Shown: piece by piece, positions 9,223-16,680 of the stretch
How the letters are laid out: the number at the start of each line of letters is the position of its first letter
Position numbering within the stretch: position 1 is the first letter of the stretch
From: a bacterium 1xD8-48
GTDB taxonomy: Bacteria; Bacillota; Clostridia; Lachnospirales; Lachnospiraceae
Direction: 5' to 3'
Assembly (NCBI GenBank): GCA_009917455.1
Contig: QZDS01000012.1
Location: forward strand, 1 to 64,000
DNA: 64,000 nucleotides
Notes under the pieces: generated by a model
The model's input: only the letters and a program-made list of their open reading frames with translations
The model's database searches: none
What the model was told of the DNA's origin: nothing
Made by a program: the position numbers and the translations under genes

Positions 9223-10059
9223 ATGACAGGAACCTTATATTTGTGTGCCACTCCCATAGGAAATCTGGGGGATATTACGGCCCGGGTGCTGGATACGCTG
9301 CGGGAAGTGGATATGATTGCGGCGGAGGATACGAGAAACAGCATCAGGCTGTTGAACCATTTTGAAATCAGGACACCTATGACCAGTTATCACGAGTATA
9401 ACAAGGTGGAAAAGGCGGAGCAGATTGTGAGCTGGCTGATGGAGGGTAAAAGTATTGCGCTGATTACGGACGCCGGTACGCCGGCCATATCCGACCCGGG
9501 GGAGGTTTTGGTGGGCAGATGTTTAAAAGCGGGAATTCCTGTGACATCTCTGCCAGGGTGCTGCGCTTTAATTACGGCGCTGACGCTTTCCGGGCTTCCC
9601 ACAAGGCGGTTTTGCTTTGAAGGTTTTCTTCCGGCGGATAAAAAGGAGAGAAGATTTGTGCTGGAAGAGCTTTCCAGGGAGACGCGGACCATCATACTGT
9701 ATGAGGCGCCTCATCATCTGAAAAGGACGCTGACCGAACTTTTTAATGAGTTAGGGGAGCGGCGGATAACTCTGTGCCGGGAGCTGACGAAGCGGTTTGA
9801 GACGGTTTTCCCTACGACTCTTGAGGGCGCTGCTGCCTATTACGAAGAAAATGAACCTAAGGGGGAGTATGTGCTTGTAATTGAGGGAATGAATCGAAGC
9901 ATTTTGAAGGAAAGGGAGCAGGAGAGCTGGAAGGAGATTTCCGTTGAGGAGCATATGAGGATTTATGAAGGTCAGGGATTAGACAGGAAAGAGGCGATGA
10001 AGAAGGTGGCGGCGGACAGAGGGGTGAGTAAGAGGGAGATTTACCAGGCGCTGCTGTAG
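9223..10059 (+). CDS. rsmI: 16S rRNA (cytidine-1402-2'-O)-methyltransferase
   Basis: 278 residues from ATG 9223, which follows GGGAAGGAG; the frame is open further upstream but that part is unlike the family. The N-terminus GTLYLCATPIGNLGDIT and the motifs AAEDTRNS, LITDAGTPAISDPG and SLPGCCALITALTLSGLP define RsmI. It methylates the ribose of C1402 in the ribosomal P site using SAM. Confidence 0.95.
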   Translation: MTGTLYLCATPIGNLGDITARVLDTLREVDMIAAEDTRNSIRLLNHFEIRTPMTSYHEYNKVEKAEQIVSWLMEGKSIALITDAGTPAISDPGEVLVGRCLKAGIPVTSLPGCCALITALTLSGLPTRRFCFEGFLPADKKERRFVLEELSRETRTIILYEAPHHLKRTLTELFNELGERRITLCRELTKRFETVFPTTLEGAAAYYEENEPKGEYVLVIEGMNRSILKEREQESWKEISVEEHMRIYEGQGLDRKEAMKKVAADRGVSKREIYQALL

Positions 10060-10225
10060 AGGCGATGAAGCGGACATTTGGCGGATACGTTGGGAGCATT
10101 TGTCGATATGGAGGGAAGAGGATGCCGGAAGGCTGTTTACAGGGCGTATGAGGAAGGGATTTTTTCTATAGGAAATAATTTGGGATTTTTATGCATAAGA
10201 TGCTAAAAAGCGAAAAGAGCGGATT

Positions 10226-10879
10226 ATGTTAAATTATATCTGGGCAGCAATGATTGTACTGGGGATTATTTTTGGGGCTATTAACGGAAATATGAAAGAG
10301 GTTACGGAGGCAGCGCTTCAAAGTGCAGGTGAAGCGGTGTCTCTTTGTATTGCTACGGCGGGAATTATGGCGTTCTGGGTAGGGCTTATGGAGGTGGCGG
10401 AGAGCTCGGGGCTGATTTTGAGGCTGACAAATATGCTGTCGCCTTTCGTGTCTTTTATGTTTCCGGGACTGCCGAAGGGGCATAAGGCGAAGGATTATAT
10501 TTCCATGAATATTATTGCGAATGTGCTGGGACTTGGATGGGCGTGTACGCCGGCAGGATTGAAGGCGATGGAGGAGCTTGAAAAGCTGGAAGAAGATCGC
10601 AGAAATGAGAATGTGGGGGTTATGTTAGATAAGAAACGTAGTGGAAGGAGAAAAGAGCGAAGGAGTGCGATGCCGAAAGGGACAGCCAGTAATGAGATGT
10701 GTACGTTTTTGATTTTGAATATTTCATCTCTTCAATTGATTCCTGTGAATATGATTGCGTACCGGAGTCAGTATGGGAGTGTGAATCCGGCTGCTATTGT
10801 GGGACCGGCAATTGTGGCGACGATGGTGAGTACAGTTGTGGCGATAATATTTTGTAAAATAATGGATAGAGTGAGGTGA
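10226..10879 (+). CDS. spmA: spore maturation protein A (intact copy)
   Basis: 217-residue membrane protein with nucleoside-recognition (gate) domain features. SpmA acts with SpmB in spore core dehydration. The first 110 residues hold hydrophobic helices and conserved KAKDYISMNIIANVLGLGWACTP; a hydrophilic loop (about 118-150) follows; the last 65 residues (ASNEMCTFLILNISSLQ onward) form two more helices. From GGATTGAAGGCG (10556) onward, the 3' part recurs four times downstream without the 5' part, so this gene appears to be the 5' half joined to the newest of several 3' ends. spmB, normally adjacent, is not in the window. Confidence 0.92.
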   Translation: MLNYIWAAMIVLGIIFGAINGNMKEVTEAALQSAGEAVSLCIATAGIMAFWVGLMEVAESSGLILRLTNMLSPFVSFMFPGLPKGHKAKDYISMNIIANVLGLGWACTPAGLKAMEELEKLEEDRRNENVGVMLDKKRSGRRKERRSAMPKGTASNEMCTFLILNISSLQLIPVNMIAYRSQYGSVNPAAIVGPAIVATMVSTVVAIIFCKIMDRVR

Positions 10880-10952
10880 TTTTCATTGAAAAAGATTGCA
10901 GAAGTGTTCATAATAGGATTATGAGCGTTATGACAGGTTATGGAAATCATTA

Positions 10953-11714
10953 GTGGATACAAAATCAAAATCTTTGATTAGAATTACTGTTAACGATAAA
11001 AAGCTGCCAACTCATACAGAGCAATGTCACAAAAAGACGGAAGAGATTATATATTTAATCTGGAAAGCAGAGCAATCCAGAAAACAATATATTGTCGGGC
11101 AGCTGATAAAGAACGGACAGTTTGAATTTCAATATGTAAAAGACGTTAAGGATGCAATTAATGATGGCTTTACACCTTTGCTGTGTTTTCCGGATATAAA
11201 TAAGACATATACAGATACAAAATTATTTTCAGTTTTTGCAAGCCGGTTGCCGGATAAAAAAAGAAAAGATATTCAAAACATTTTAAAAAAATATGGGTTA
11301 GAAGAATTTGATGAATATATGTTACTCAAAAGAAGTGGTGCAAGATTACCAATTGACAGTTTTGAATTTATAGATCCTATATTAGATGTGGATGAAAATG
11401 GAAAGAGAATTTTTTATATAGCAGGAGTCAGACATTATCTTGATTGTGACGGTGATAATTGTATGGAATCTATTACAATTACAAGAGGTGATGAAATTGT
11501 TTTAAAAAGCGAATCAGATAACCCGTATGATCAATATGCTGTCCAGATGCAGGATAAATCAGGGCATATTTTGGGATATGTTCCAGGATATTACAGTGAA
11601 GGGGTATCAAGAATGTTGATGGTCGATAAAAGAGTTACGTGTCATGTTTACAATGTTGATAAAAATAAGAATTGTAATGAATGTATAAAGGCTATTATAA
11701 AATTTGAGTCTTAA
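10953..11714 (+). CDS. HIRAN-domain protein, cassette I cargo
   Basis: 253 residues from a GTG start with a weak ribosome site; the N-terminus may be shortened. The C-terminal third matches a HIRAN domain (ESDNPYDQYAVQMQDKSG followed by ILGYVP), which binds DNA 3' ends or single-stranded DNA in larger repair proteins. The N-terminal 130 residues (FTPLLCFPDINKTYTD) are similar in style to HIRAN proteins without a helicase, but I cannot name them. AT-rich, with codon use unlike the flanking housekeeping genes. Lies between the intact spmA and its first 3' copy. Confidence 0.65.
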   Translation: MDTKSKSLIRITVNDKKLPTHTEQCHKKTEEIIYLIWKAEQSRKQYIVGQLIKNGQFEFQYVKDVKDAINDGFTPLLCFPDINKTYTDTKLFSVFASRLPDKKRKDIQNILKKYGLEEFDEYMLLKRSGARLPIDSFEFIDPILDVDENGKRIFYIAGVRHYLDCDGDNCMESITITRGDEIVLKSESDNPYDQYAVQMQDKSGHILGYVPGYYSEGVSRMLMVDKRVTCHVYNVDKNKNCNECIKAIIKFES

Positions 11715-11914
11715 ACAAATGTTTGTGATAATATAAATTGATAAGTTATTAACTAAAGCATGAATTAACTGAAAATTATAAATAGGATGATAAAATAAAA
11801 CTCCCTTTTCGGAATTGTGTACCCAGATAATATGAGCCTGTAAATATACATTACGGATGGCAGGCAGATATTTTATATTCAAAATATTAAATCAGGTTTT
11901 GGGGAGGTGTGACC
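11715..11914 (+). other. AT-rich intergenic region in cassette I
   Basis: No convincing reading frame, terminator or promoter. The GGGGAGG near its end is the ribosome site of the following gene. Confidence 0.5.
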
Positions 11915-12466
11915 ATGATTTTACAAAATGAAATATGTCACATTGAAATCAATATTGACGAAACATATACTGTTGACTCGGTAGATAATCGCCATTACGA
12001 TGTAACATTGAATCCAGAACATTATCGGCACAACGATTTGTCAAAAACACTGTCAATTCATATTGGCTTATATGCAAGAGAATTTCAAGTAGCGCTGATT
12101 GGACCGTATCATTCATATGATTTGGATTGTGCCGTTCTGCAAGATGACATTCTTACAGTTCTACAAGACAACATGATAACGCAGATAAAGATTACCGATG
12201 CCTGTATAATTCGCCATGTTGTGCTGGACTGTCTGGGTTGTAACTTTGCAATTTATAAAGTTGAAAAGGGATATATTATCTATGGAGAAATTGAAATAAT
12301 GATGTTGGACTTGGACTTTAAGAAACAATGGTCATTTTCTGGAAAAGATATATTTGTTTCTATTTCAAACAGAGAACCATTTACAATACGTGAAAACTTG
12401 ATTTGCCTGTACGATTTTGAGAATAACTACTATGAAATAGATTTTAACGGAAAGCAAATCATATAG
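11915..12466 (+). CDS. uncharacterised beta-rich protein, cassette I cargo
   Basis: 183 residues, ATG 11915 chosen because GGGGAGG lies 7 nt upstream. No signal peptide or membrane segment. The alternating hydrophobic pattern with many aromatic residues (YKVEKGYIIYGEIEIMMLD, FENNYYEIDFNGKQ) suggests a beta-sheet or propeller-like fold, as in some immunity proteins. I do not recognise a family. AT-rich; last cargo gene before the first repeated insertion site. Confidence 0.6.
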   Translation: MILQNEICHIEINIDETYTVDSVDNRHYDVTLNPEHYRHNDLSKTLSIHIGLYAREFQVALIGPYHSYDLDCAVLQDDILTVLQDNMITQIKITDACIIRHVVLDCLGCNFAIYKVEKGYIIYGEIEIMMLDLDFKKQWSFSGKDIFVSISNREPFTIRENLICLYDFENNYYEIDFNGKQII

Positions 12467-12588
12467 CTTCCGTGAGTTGTTAAGCGGATGCAAAAACAGT
12501 AATTATATGCACGAATATGTACTATATTTCAAGCTTTGTGCAGTAGGAACACTTTTCCGAAAAGGGAGAAATAACAAACTTTTTATAA

Positions 12589-12613
12589 ATTTCGTGTCAC
12601 TAACCTGACACAA
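12589..12613 (+). repeat. cassette junction site A (inverted repeat)
   Basis: TTCGTGTCACTAACCTGACA begins the core: GTGTCA (12594-12599), 6-bp spacer, TGACAC (12606-12611). The same site precedes all four partial spmA copies. Arms around a 6-bp spacer resemble a tyrosine-recombinase crossover site. Confidence 0.8.
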
Positions 12614-12616
12614 ACA

Positions 12617-12988
12617 GGATTGAAGGCGATGGAGGAACTGGCGAAACTGGAGGTGGAACGGGGGACGCCGGGGTATGCGGCGGGTGGGAAGGGCATTTTA
12701 GCGGATGAAAGGAAAGGGCGGAACAGGGCAGGTAAGAACGGCGGGGAACTGTCCGTGGTGACAAGCGGAAAGAGCGGCAGGATTGCCAGCAACGAGATGT
12801 GTACGTTTTTGATTTTGAATATTTCCTCGTTGCAGCTGATACCTGTGAATATGATTGCTTACAGGCAGCAGTACGGGAGTGTGAATCCGGCAGGGATGAT
12901 TGCGCCGGCGATTGTTGCAACGTTTATTGGTACGCTGGTGGCGGTGGTGTATTGCAAAATGAAGGATAGTAGGAAGCGGAGAGAGTGA
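12617..12988 (+). pseudogene. spmA 3' fragment, copy 2
   Basis: Open frame equal to the C-terminal half of SpmA: GLKAMEELAKLE, then a 45-residue variable loop, then IASNEMCTFLILNISSLQ to the end, about 123 residues. No 5' half and no proper start. The frame matches that of the intact gene and has no internal stop, so joining it to the 5' half would give a full SpmA. The loop differs strongly from the intact copy, so it is not a recent duplicate. A hairpin with CTTTT follows the stop (about 12978-13005). Confidence 0.88.
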
Positions 12989-13027
12989 AAGCCCTCCGCT
13001 TTTATGTCGCTTTTATATCCGTGTCAC

Positions 13028-13056
13028 TGTCATTGCTATATCTGCAAATGTCATTG
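13028..13056 (+). repeat. direct repeats upstream of the recombinase-like gene
   Basis: TGTCATTG occurs at 13028-13035 and 13049-13056, 21 bp apart (two helical turns), with a GTGTCAC (13021-13027) alongside that resembles the junction-site arm. Could be arm-type binding sites or an operator; the second copy overlaps the -35 element. Confidence 0.4.
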
Positions 13057-13082
13057 ACAATATGTAAAAATTAAATTAGAAT
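13054..13082 (+). promoter_or_regulatory. promoter of the recombinase-like gene
   Basis: TTGACA (13054-13059), 17-bp spacer, TAGAAT (13077-13082). The predicted start of transcription lies beyond the ATG at 13081, supporting translation from 13138. Confidence 0.7.
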
Positions 13083-13137
13083 GAAATTGAAAATTCAACT
13101 ATATTTTTATCATAATATTTTGACTGGAGAAGTGAAA

Positions 13138-14163
13138 ATGGATGTTATGCAAAAATTCAAAAATGAATTTTTTGAAGAACGTAAAGATCTACTTAGCAAA
13201 AATCATGTTTATCGAAATCATATCAATAAATTTGTTAATTATTTAAGCTTGCCAGATGTACAGCTATCAAACGCGCCTGCCAGAATTAATATAAATATAG
13301 TTGAGGAATGCATCAGATATTATCATAATAAAGGCGAACTTAATTCCAGATCGACCATGGAGTCGCAGCTTGAATCGGTTAAAAGTTTTTATGATTACTT
13401 AAGTGAGACTGGTAAAACAACTGATATTTTTTCGGATTACAATTACAGTAAATTTAAAGATGACATCGTAGATAAATATAGCTTGTTGGAACCTGTAGAG
13501 AGAGGAAGCTATAAATGTGAAGATATCAAAATTATTTTAATGGAACTGGATAAAGCTATTGATAATTTTCAGAATAAACCTGCCGGAATCAGAGAGGAAG
13601 AAAGACATCTTCAGAGAATAATCTTAAGACTGTTTATTAAGCTGACATTAATTGCACCAGCCAAAAGAGGTGTGATTACAAGTATAAAAAAATCAGATAT
13701 CACAAAAGATTATAAAAAATTGCTTATAAATGGTATAGCTGTCAATATACCTTGTGGATTGTCAAGGGATTTGTGTGCGGCATTAAAATATGCAGAATCT
13801 AAAAACAAGGAACCCATTAAGGAAGAGGATAATTTTTTTGAGTATTTATACAAATATAAGGGAAAATTTCGGGTGGAAAGTCTTAATTCATGGTTTTATA
13901 ATGCAGCACAGGACTTTGGGGTAATGGAGGATGAGTGCAAAAATAAAAAGACATTGGCTGTAGAGCCGATCAAAAACATGGTTATTCAAATGATGGTTGA
14001 TAATATGATTAATCCTGTATTTATATCAAAAATAGCGGGACTTACACTTACCATGATTGAAGCGACATATTATCCCAAGGATTGGAATGCTAAACGCGAG
14101 GAAGATATCAATAAGTGCATTAATAAGAGTATTGCACAAAATGATTATTACTGTTATGTATAG
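13138..14163 (+). CDS. tyrosine recombinase-like protein, degenerate active site, cassette II
   Basis: 341 residues from ATG 13138 (GGAG 8 nt upstream). The layout is that of a tyrosine recombinase: an N-terminal helical core-binding part (VYRNHINKFVNYL to SFYDYLSETGK), a middle helix LRLFIKLTLIAPAKRGVI where box I would sit, a short beta part, and a C-terminal ISKIAGLTLTMIEATYY resembling the GH...Y end. The expected HxLRH box reads EPIKNM and the GH pair reads AG, so key catalytic residues are missing or replaced. It may be an inactive, regulatory or very divergent recombinase. Only cassette II carries such a gene. Confidence 0.6.
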   Translation: MDVMQKFKNEFFEERKDLLSKNHVYRNHINKFVNYLSLPDVQLSNAPARININIVEECIRYYHNKGELNSRSTMESQLESVKSFYDYLSETGKTTDIFSDYNYSKFKDDIVDKYSLLEPVERGSYKCEDIKIILMELDKAIDNFQNKPAGIREEERHLQRIILRLFIKLTLIAPAKRGVITSIKKSDITKDYKKLLINGIAVNIPCGLSRDLCAALKYAESKNKEPIKEEDNFFEYLYKYKGKFRVESLNSWFYNAAQDFGVMEDECKNKKTLAVEPIKNMVIQMMVDNMINPVFISKIAGLTLTMIEATYYPKDWNAKREEDINKCINKSIAQNDYYCYV

Positions 14164-14195
14164 AATGCATTTTAAACAGCAGGGAGTGTATAAGT

Positions 14196-15794
14196 ATGGG
14201 AATATATTTAAATCCGGGAAATGAACAGTTTGTGGTTTCTGTTAATTCTGAATTATATGTGGATAAGACGGAACTAATTAAATATACGAATAGCCGTATC
14301 GGAAAAGACAGACCGTTGATTTGTTCCAGCAGACCAAGAAGGTTTGGGAAAACAATGGCGGTAACTATGCTGGCCGCGTATTACAGTAAAGGATGTCATT
14401 CTGAAAAGCTGTTTGAAGGACTTCAAATAAGTCAGAATGAATTTTTCAAAGTGCATTTAAATAAGTATAATGTAATCTTTTTGGATATCCAGTGGATGTA
14501 CGGAAATGCGCTTGAGGAAATGAAGAGAGATTCAACTCTTAAAGTAGTGAGTTATATTCAGGAACAGGTGATAGCCGAGTTAAGGGAGGAATACGCCGAA
14601 TATGTCCGAGACGATGACATTTCATTGCCATCGGTATTGGCAAAAATCAATGTTATGACAAAAGAACAGTTTATCATTATTATTGATGAATGGGACTGTC
14701 TGTTCCGGGAGGACAAAAATAATGAAAATCTTCAGAAGGAATATATCAATCTTTTGAGAGGATTATTTAAAGGAACGCCGTCGGGAGCTTTTTTAAAGCT
14801 TGCTTATATTACGGGAATTTTACCAATTAAGAAATACGGCACACAGTCAGCTTTAAATAATTTTCGGGAGCATACAATGGTCAGTCCAAGACAGATGGCG
14901 GAGTATGTCGGATTTACGGAGACAGAGGTAAGGACTATTTGCGAAGGACATGATATGCCATTTAAAGAGATGCAAAGATGGTATGACGGATATTATTTTG
15001 AAAAGATAGGACATATTTATAGCCCTAATTCTGTAATTGAAGCTGTAGATAGCAGAGAATTTGGGAATTATTGGTCTGGAACAGAGACGTATGAGTCTTT
15101 GATGACGTATATTGCAATGGATTTTGATGGGTTAAGACAATTGATTGTAGACATGCTGGGAAATCAGAGATGTAGTATTGACGTGGAATCATTTCAAAAC
15201 GATATTACTTCATTTAAGTCTGCAGATGATGTTATTACCCTGCTAATTCATATGGGATATCTGGCTTATGATAGTAAGACAAAAAAAGTTTTTATTCCAA
15301 ATGATGAGGTGAGGAGTGTTTTTTTACGAGCGATTAGAAATGATGGGTGGGAAGAAGTAATAAAGGCGGTTGGTGCATCGGAAGCTTTACTTAAGGCAAC
15401 TTTGGAGATGAACGAAAAAGCTGTGGCACAGATGATACAAGAAGTCCATATGCAAAGTTCTTCCAGTCTGATATATAACAATGAGATTTCTTTGAGCAGT
15501 GTGATTGCGCTGGCATATTATAGTGCATGCAGAGATTATACTCTTGTAAGAGAATTGCCGACAGGAAATGGATTTGCTGATATGGTTTTCCTTCCTAAAC
15601 GTACATCTTTAAATCCGGCATTGGTTGTGGAACTAAAATGGGATAAAACCGCAGAAGGAGCAATCAGTCAGATTAAAAGTAAAGGATATGTGTCTGTTCT
15701 TAAAGAGTATAAAGGAAATATTTTGCTTGTCGGAATCAATTATGAGAAGAAAAGCAGAAAACATCAATGTAGGATAGAAAAATTTGAAATGTAA
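14196..15794 (+). CDS. AAA-ATPase-like / PD-(D/E)XK nuclease protein, cassette II
   Basis: 532 residues. The N-terminal AAA-like domain starts with the family signature NSELYVDKTELI and P-loop SRPRRFGKTMAVTML; Walker B is IIIDEWDCLF. The C-terminal part has a PD-(D/E)XK core, FADMVFLPK then LVVELKWDK. This architecture (predicted AAA-ATPase fused to a nuclease fold) is abundant in gut Bacteroidetes and Clostridia, often in accessory islands; its biological role is unsettled, with defence or mobile-element roles suggested. Follows the recombinase-like gene by 32 bp. Confidence 0.85.
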   Translation: MGIYLNPGNEQFVVSVNSELYVDKTELIKYTNSRIGKDRPLICSSRPRRFGKTMAVTMLAAYYSKGCHSEKLFEGLQISQNEFFKVHLNKYNVIFLDIQWMYGNALEEMKRDSTLKVVSYIQEQVIAELREEYAEYVRDDDISLPSVLAKINVMTKEQFIIIIDEWDCLFREDKNNENLQKEYINLLRGLFKGTPSGAFLKLAYITGILPIKKYGTQSALNNFREHTMVSPRQMAEYVGFTETEVRTICEGHDMPFKEMQRWYDGYYFEKIGHIYSPNSVIEAVDSREFGNYWSGTETYESLMTYIAMDFDGLRQLIVDMLGNQRCSIDVESFQNDITSFKSADDVITLLIHMGYLAYDSKTKKVFIPNDEVRSVFLRAIRNDGWEEVIKAVGASEALLKATLEMNEKAVAQMIQEVHMQSSSSLIYNNEISLSSVIALAYYSACRDYTLVRELPTGNGFADMVFLPKRTSLNPALVVELKWDKTAEGAISQIKSKGYVSVLKEYKGNILLVGINYEKKSRKHQCRIEKFEM

Positions 15795-15820
15795 TTTTTG
15801 CAGTATCAAAATTATTAATA

Positions 15821-15845
15821 AGTTCGTGTCACTAACTTGACACAA
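15821..15845 (+). repeat. cassette junction site B (inverted repeat)
   Basis: Core GTGTCACTAACTTGACAC at 15826-15843, directly followed by the next partial spmA. Confidence 0.82.
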
Positions 15846-15848
15846 GGC

Positions 15849-16130
15849 GGACTTAAAGCAATGGAAGAGCTGGCGAAGCTGGAGGCAGAGCGGGGGACGC
15901 CGGGGTATGCGGATGAGAGTGGGAGGCGTGTTGCAAGCAATGAGATGTGTACGTTTTTGATTCTCAATATTTCATCACTGCAGTTGATACCTGTAAATAT
16001 GATTGCCTATAGGAGTCAGTATGGGAGCGTGAACCCGGCGGGGATCATTGCACCGGCGATTGTGGCGACGTTTGTGAGTACGGCGGTGGCGGTGGTGTAT
16101 TGTAAAATAAAGAATAGAAAACAGAGATGA
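15849..16130 (+). pseudogene. spmA 3' fragment, copy 3
   Basis: C-terminal SpmA segment (GLKAMEELAKLE, short loop of about 18 residues, VASNEMCTFLILNISSLQ, ending CKIKNRKQR). Open throughout and in the same frame as the intact gene relative to the junction. The loop is the shortest of all copies. Confidence 0.88.
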
Positions 16131-16167
16131 TATTAACATTATTTAGACAATGTATATAATCTCTTTG

Positions 16168-16196
16168 TTGATGTGTTTTATGAGAAAAGATATAAT
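16168..16196 (+). promoter_or_regulatory. promoter of cassette III cargo
   Basis: TTGATG (16168-16173), 17-bp spacer, TATAAT (16191-16196), 38 bp upstream of the first cargo start. Confidence 0.65.
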
Positions 16197-16233
16197 TATT
16201 TGAAACAGATGAAAAACGGAAGGCGTATAAGAA

Positions 16234-16680
16234 ATGCTGATTGCAGATAAAAGAGATTATAGAAGAGGATACGAAAAGCATTACCAGTCATATAAACGAC
16301 TTAAAAGCCAAAATGCAGATATAAACAGCAGAAGATTACTACTGGTTTATAGCGTGGAGTGCGGTTTGAAATATAAGCTATTAGATAAATGGAATGAGGA
16401 AAATCCTCTAAAAATTTTGGAGGGCAGTGATGAAAAAAAGATAAATATTTTGAAATCCCATAATTTGGAAAGAATATTAAAAGAGTTAGGACAACAGGGA
16501 AATTTTAAATTTCCGCGATTGAAGACTGTGCATCAAAATATTGTAGACGCGGAAGCTTATCATCAGCTTTATCGATACTGCATTAACACACAGGAAAAAC
16601 AATTAGGTAAAGAAGAAAAGATAGAGGACTCATTAAATGATATCGCCTGTTGGATAAAAGAAGGGATGAGAAGACGATGA
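16234..16680 (+). CDS. HEPN-like small protein, cassette III cargo
   Basis: 148 residues, largely helical. RRLLLVYSVECGLKYKLL resembles the central helix of HEPN-type domains and PRLKTVHQNIVDAEAYHQLY adds conserved-looking polar residues, but no clear Rx4-6H ribonuclease motif is present, so the HEPN label is tentative. The stop overlaps the next start (ATGA 16677-16680), so it is translated together with the KGGVGR ATPase and probably works with it. Confidence 0.5.
   Translation: MLIADKRDYRRGYEKHYQSYKRLKSQNADINSRRLLLVYSVECGLKYKLLDKWNEENPLKILEGSDEKKINILKSHNLERILKELGQQGNFKFPRLKTVHQNIVDAEAYHQLYRYCINTQEKQLGKEEKIEDSLNDIACWIKEGMRRR

Noticed and set aside
13081..13137. Upstream ATG for the recombinase-like gene
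   Set aside because: The ATG overlaps the -10 element of the predicted promoter; ATG 13138 has a proper ribosome site.
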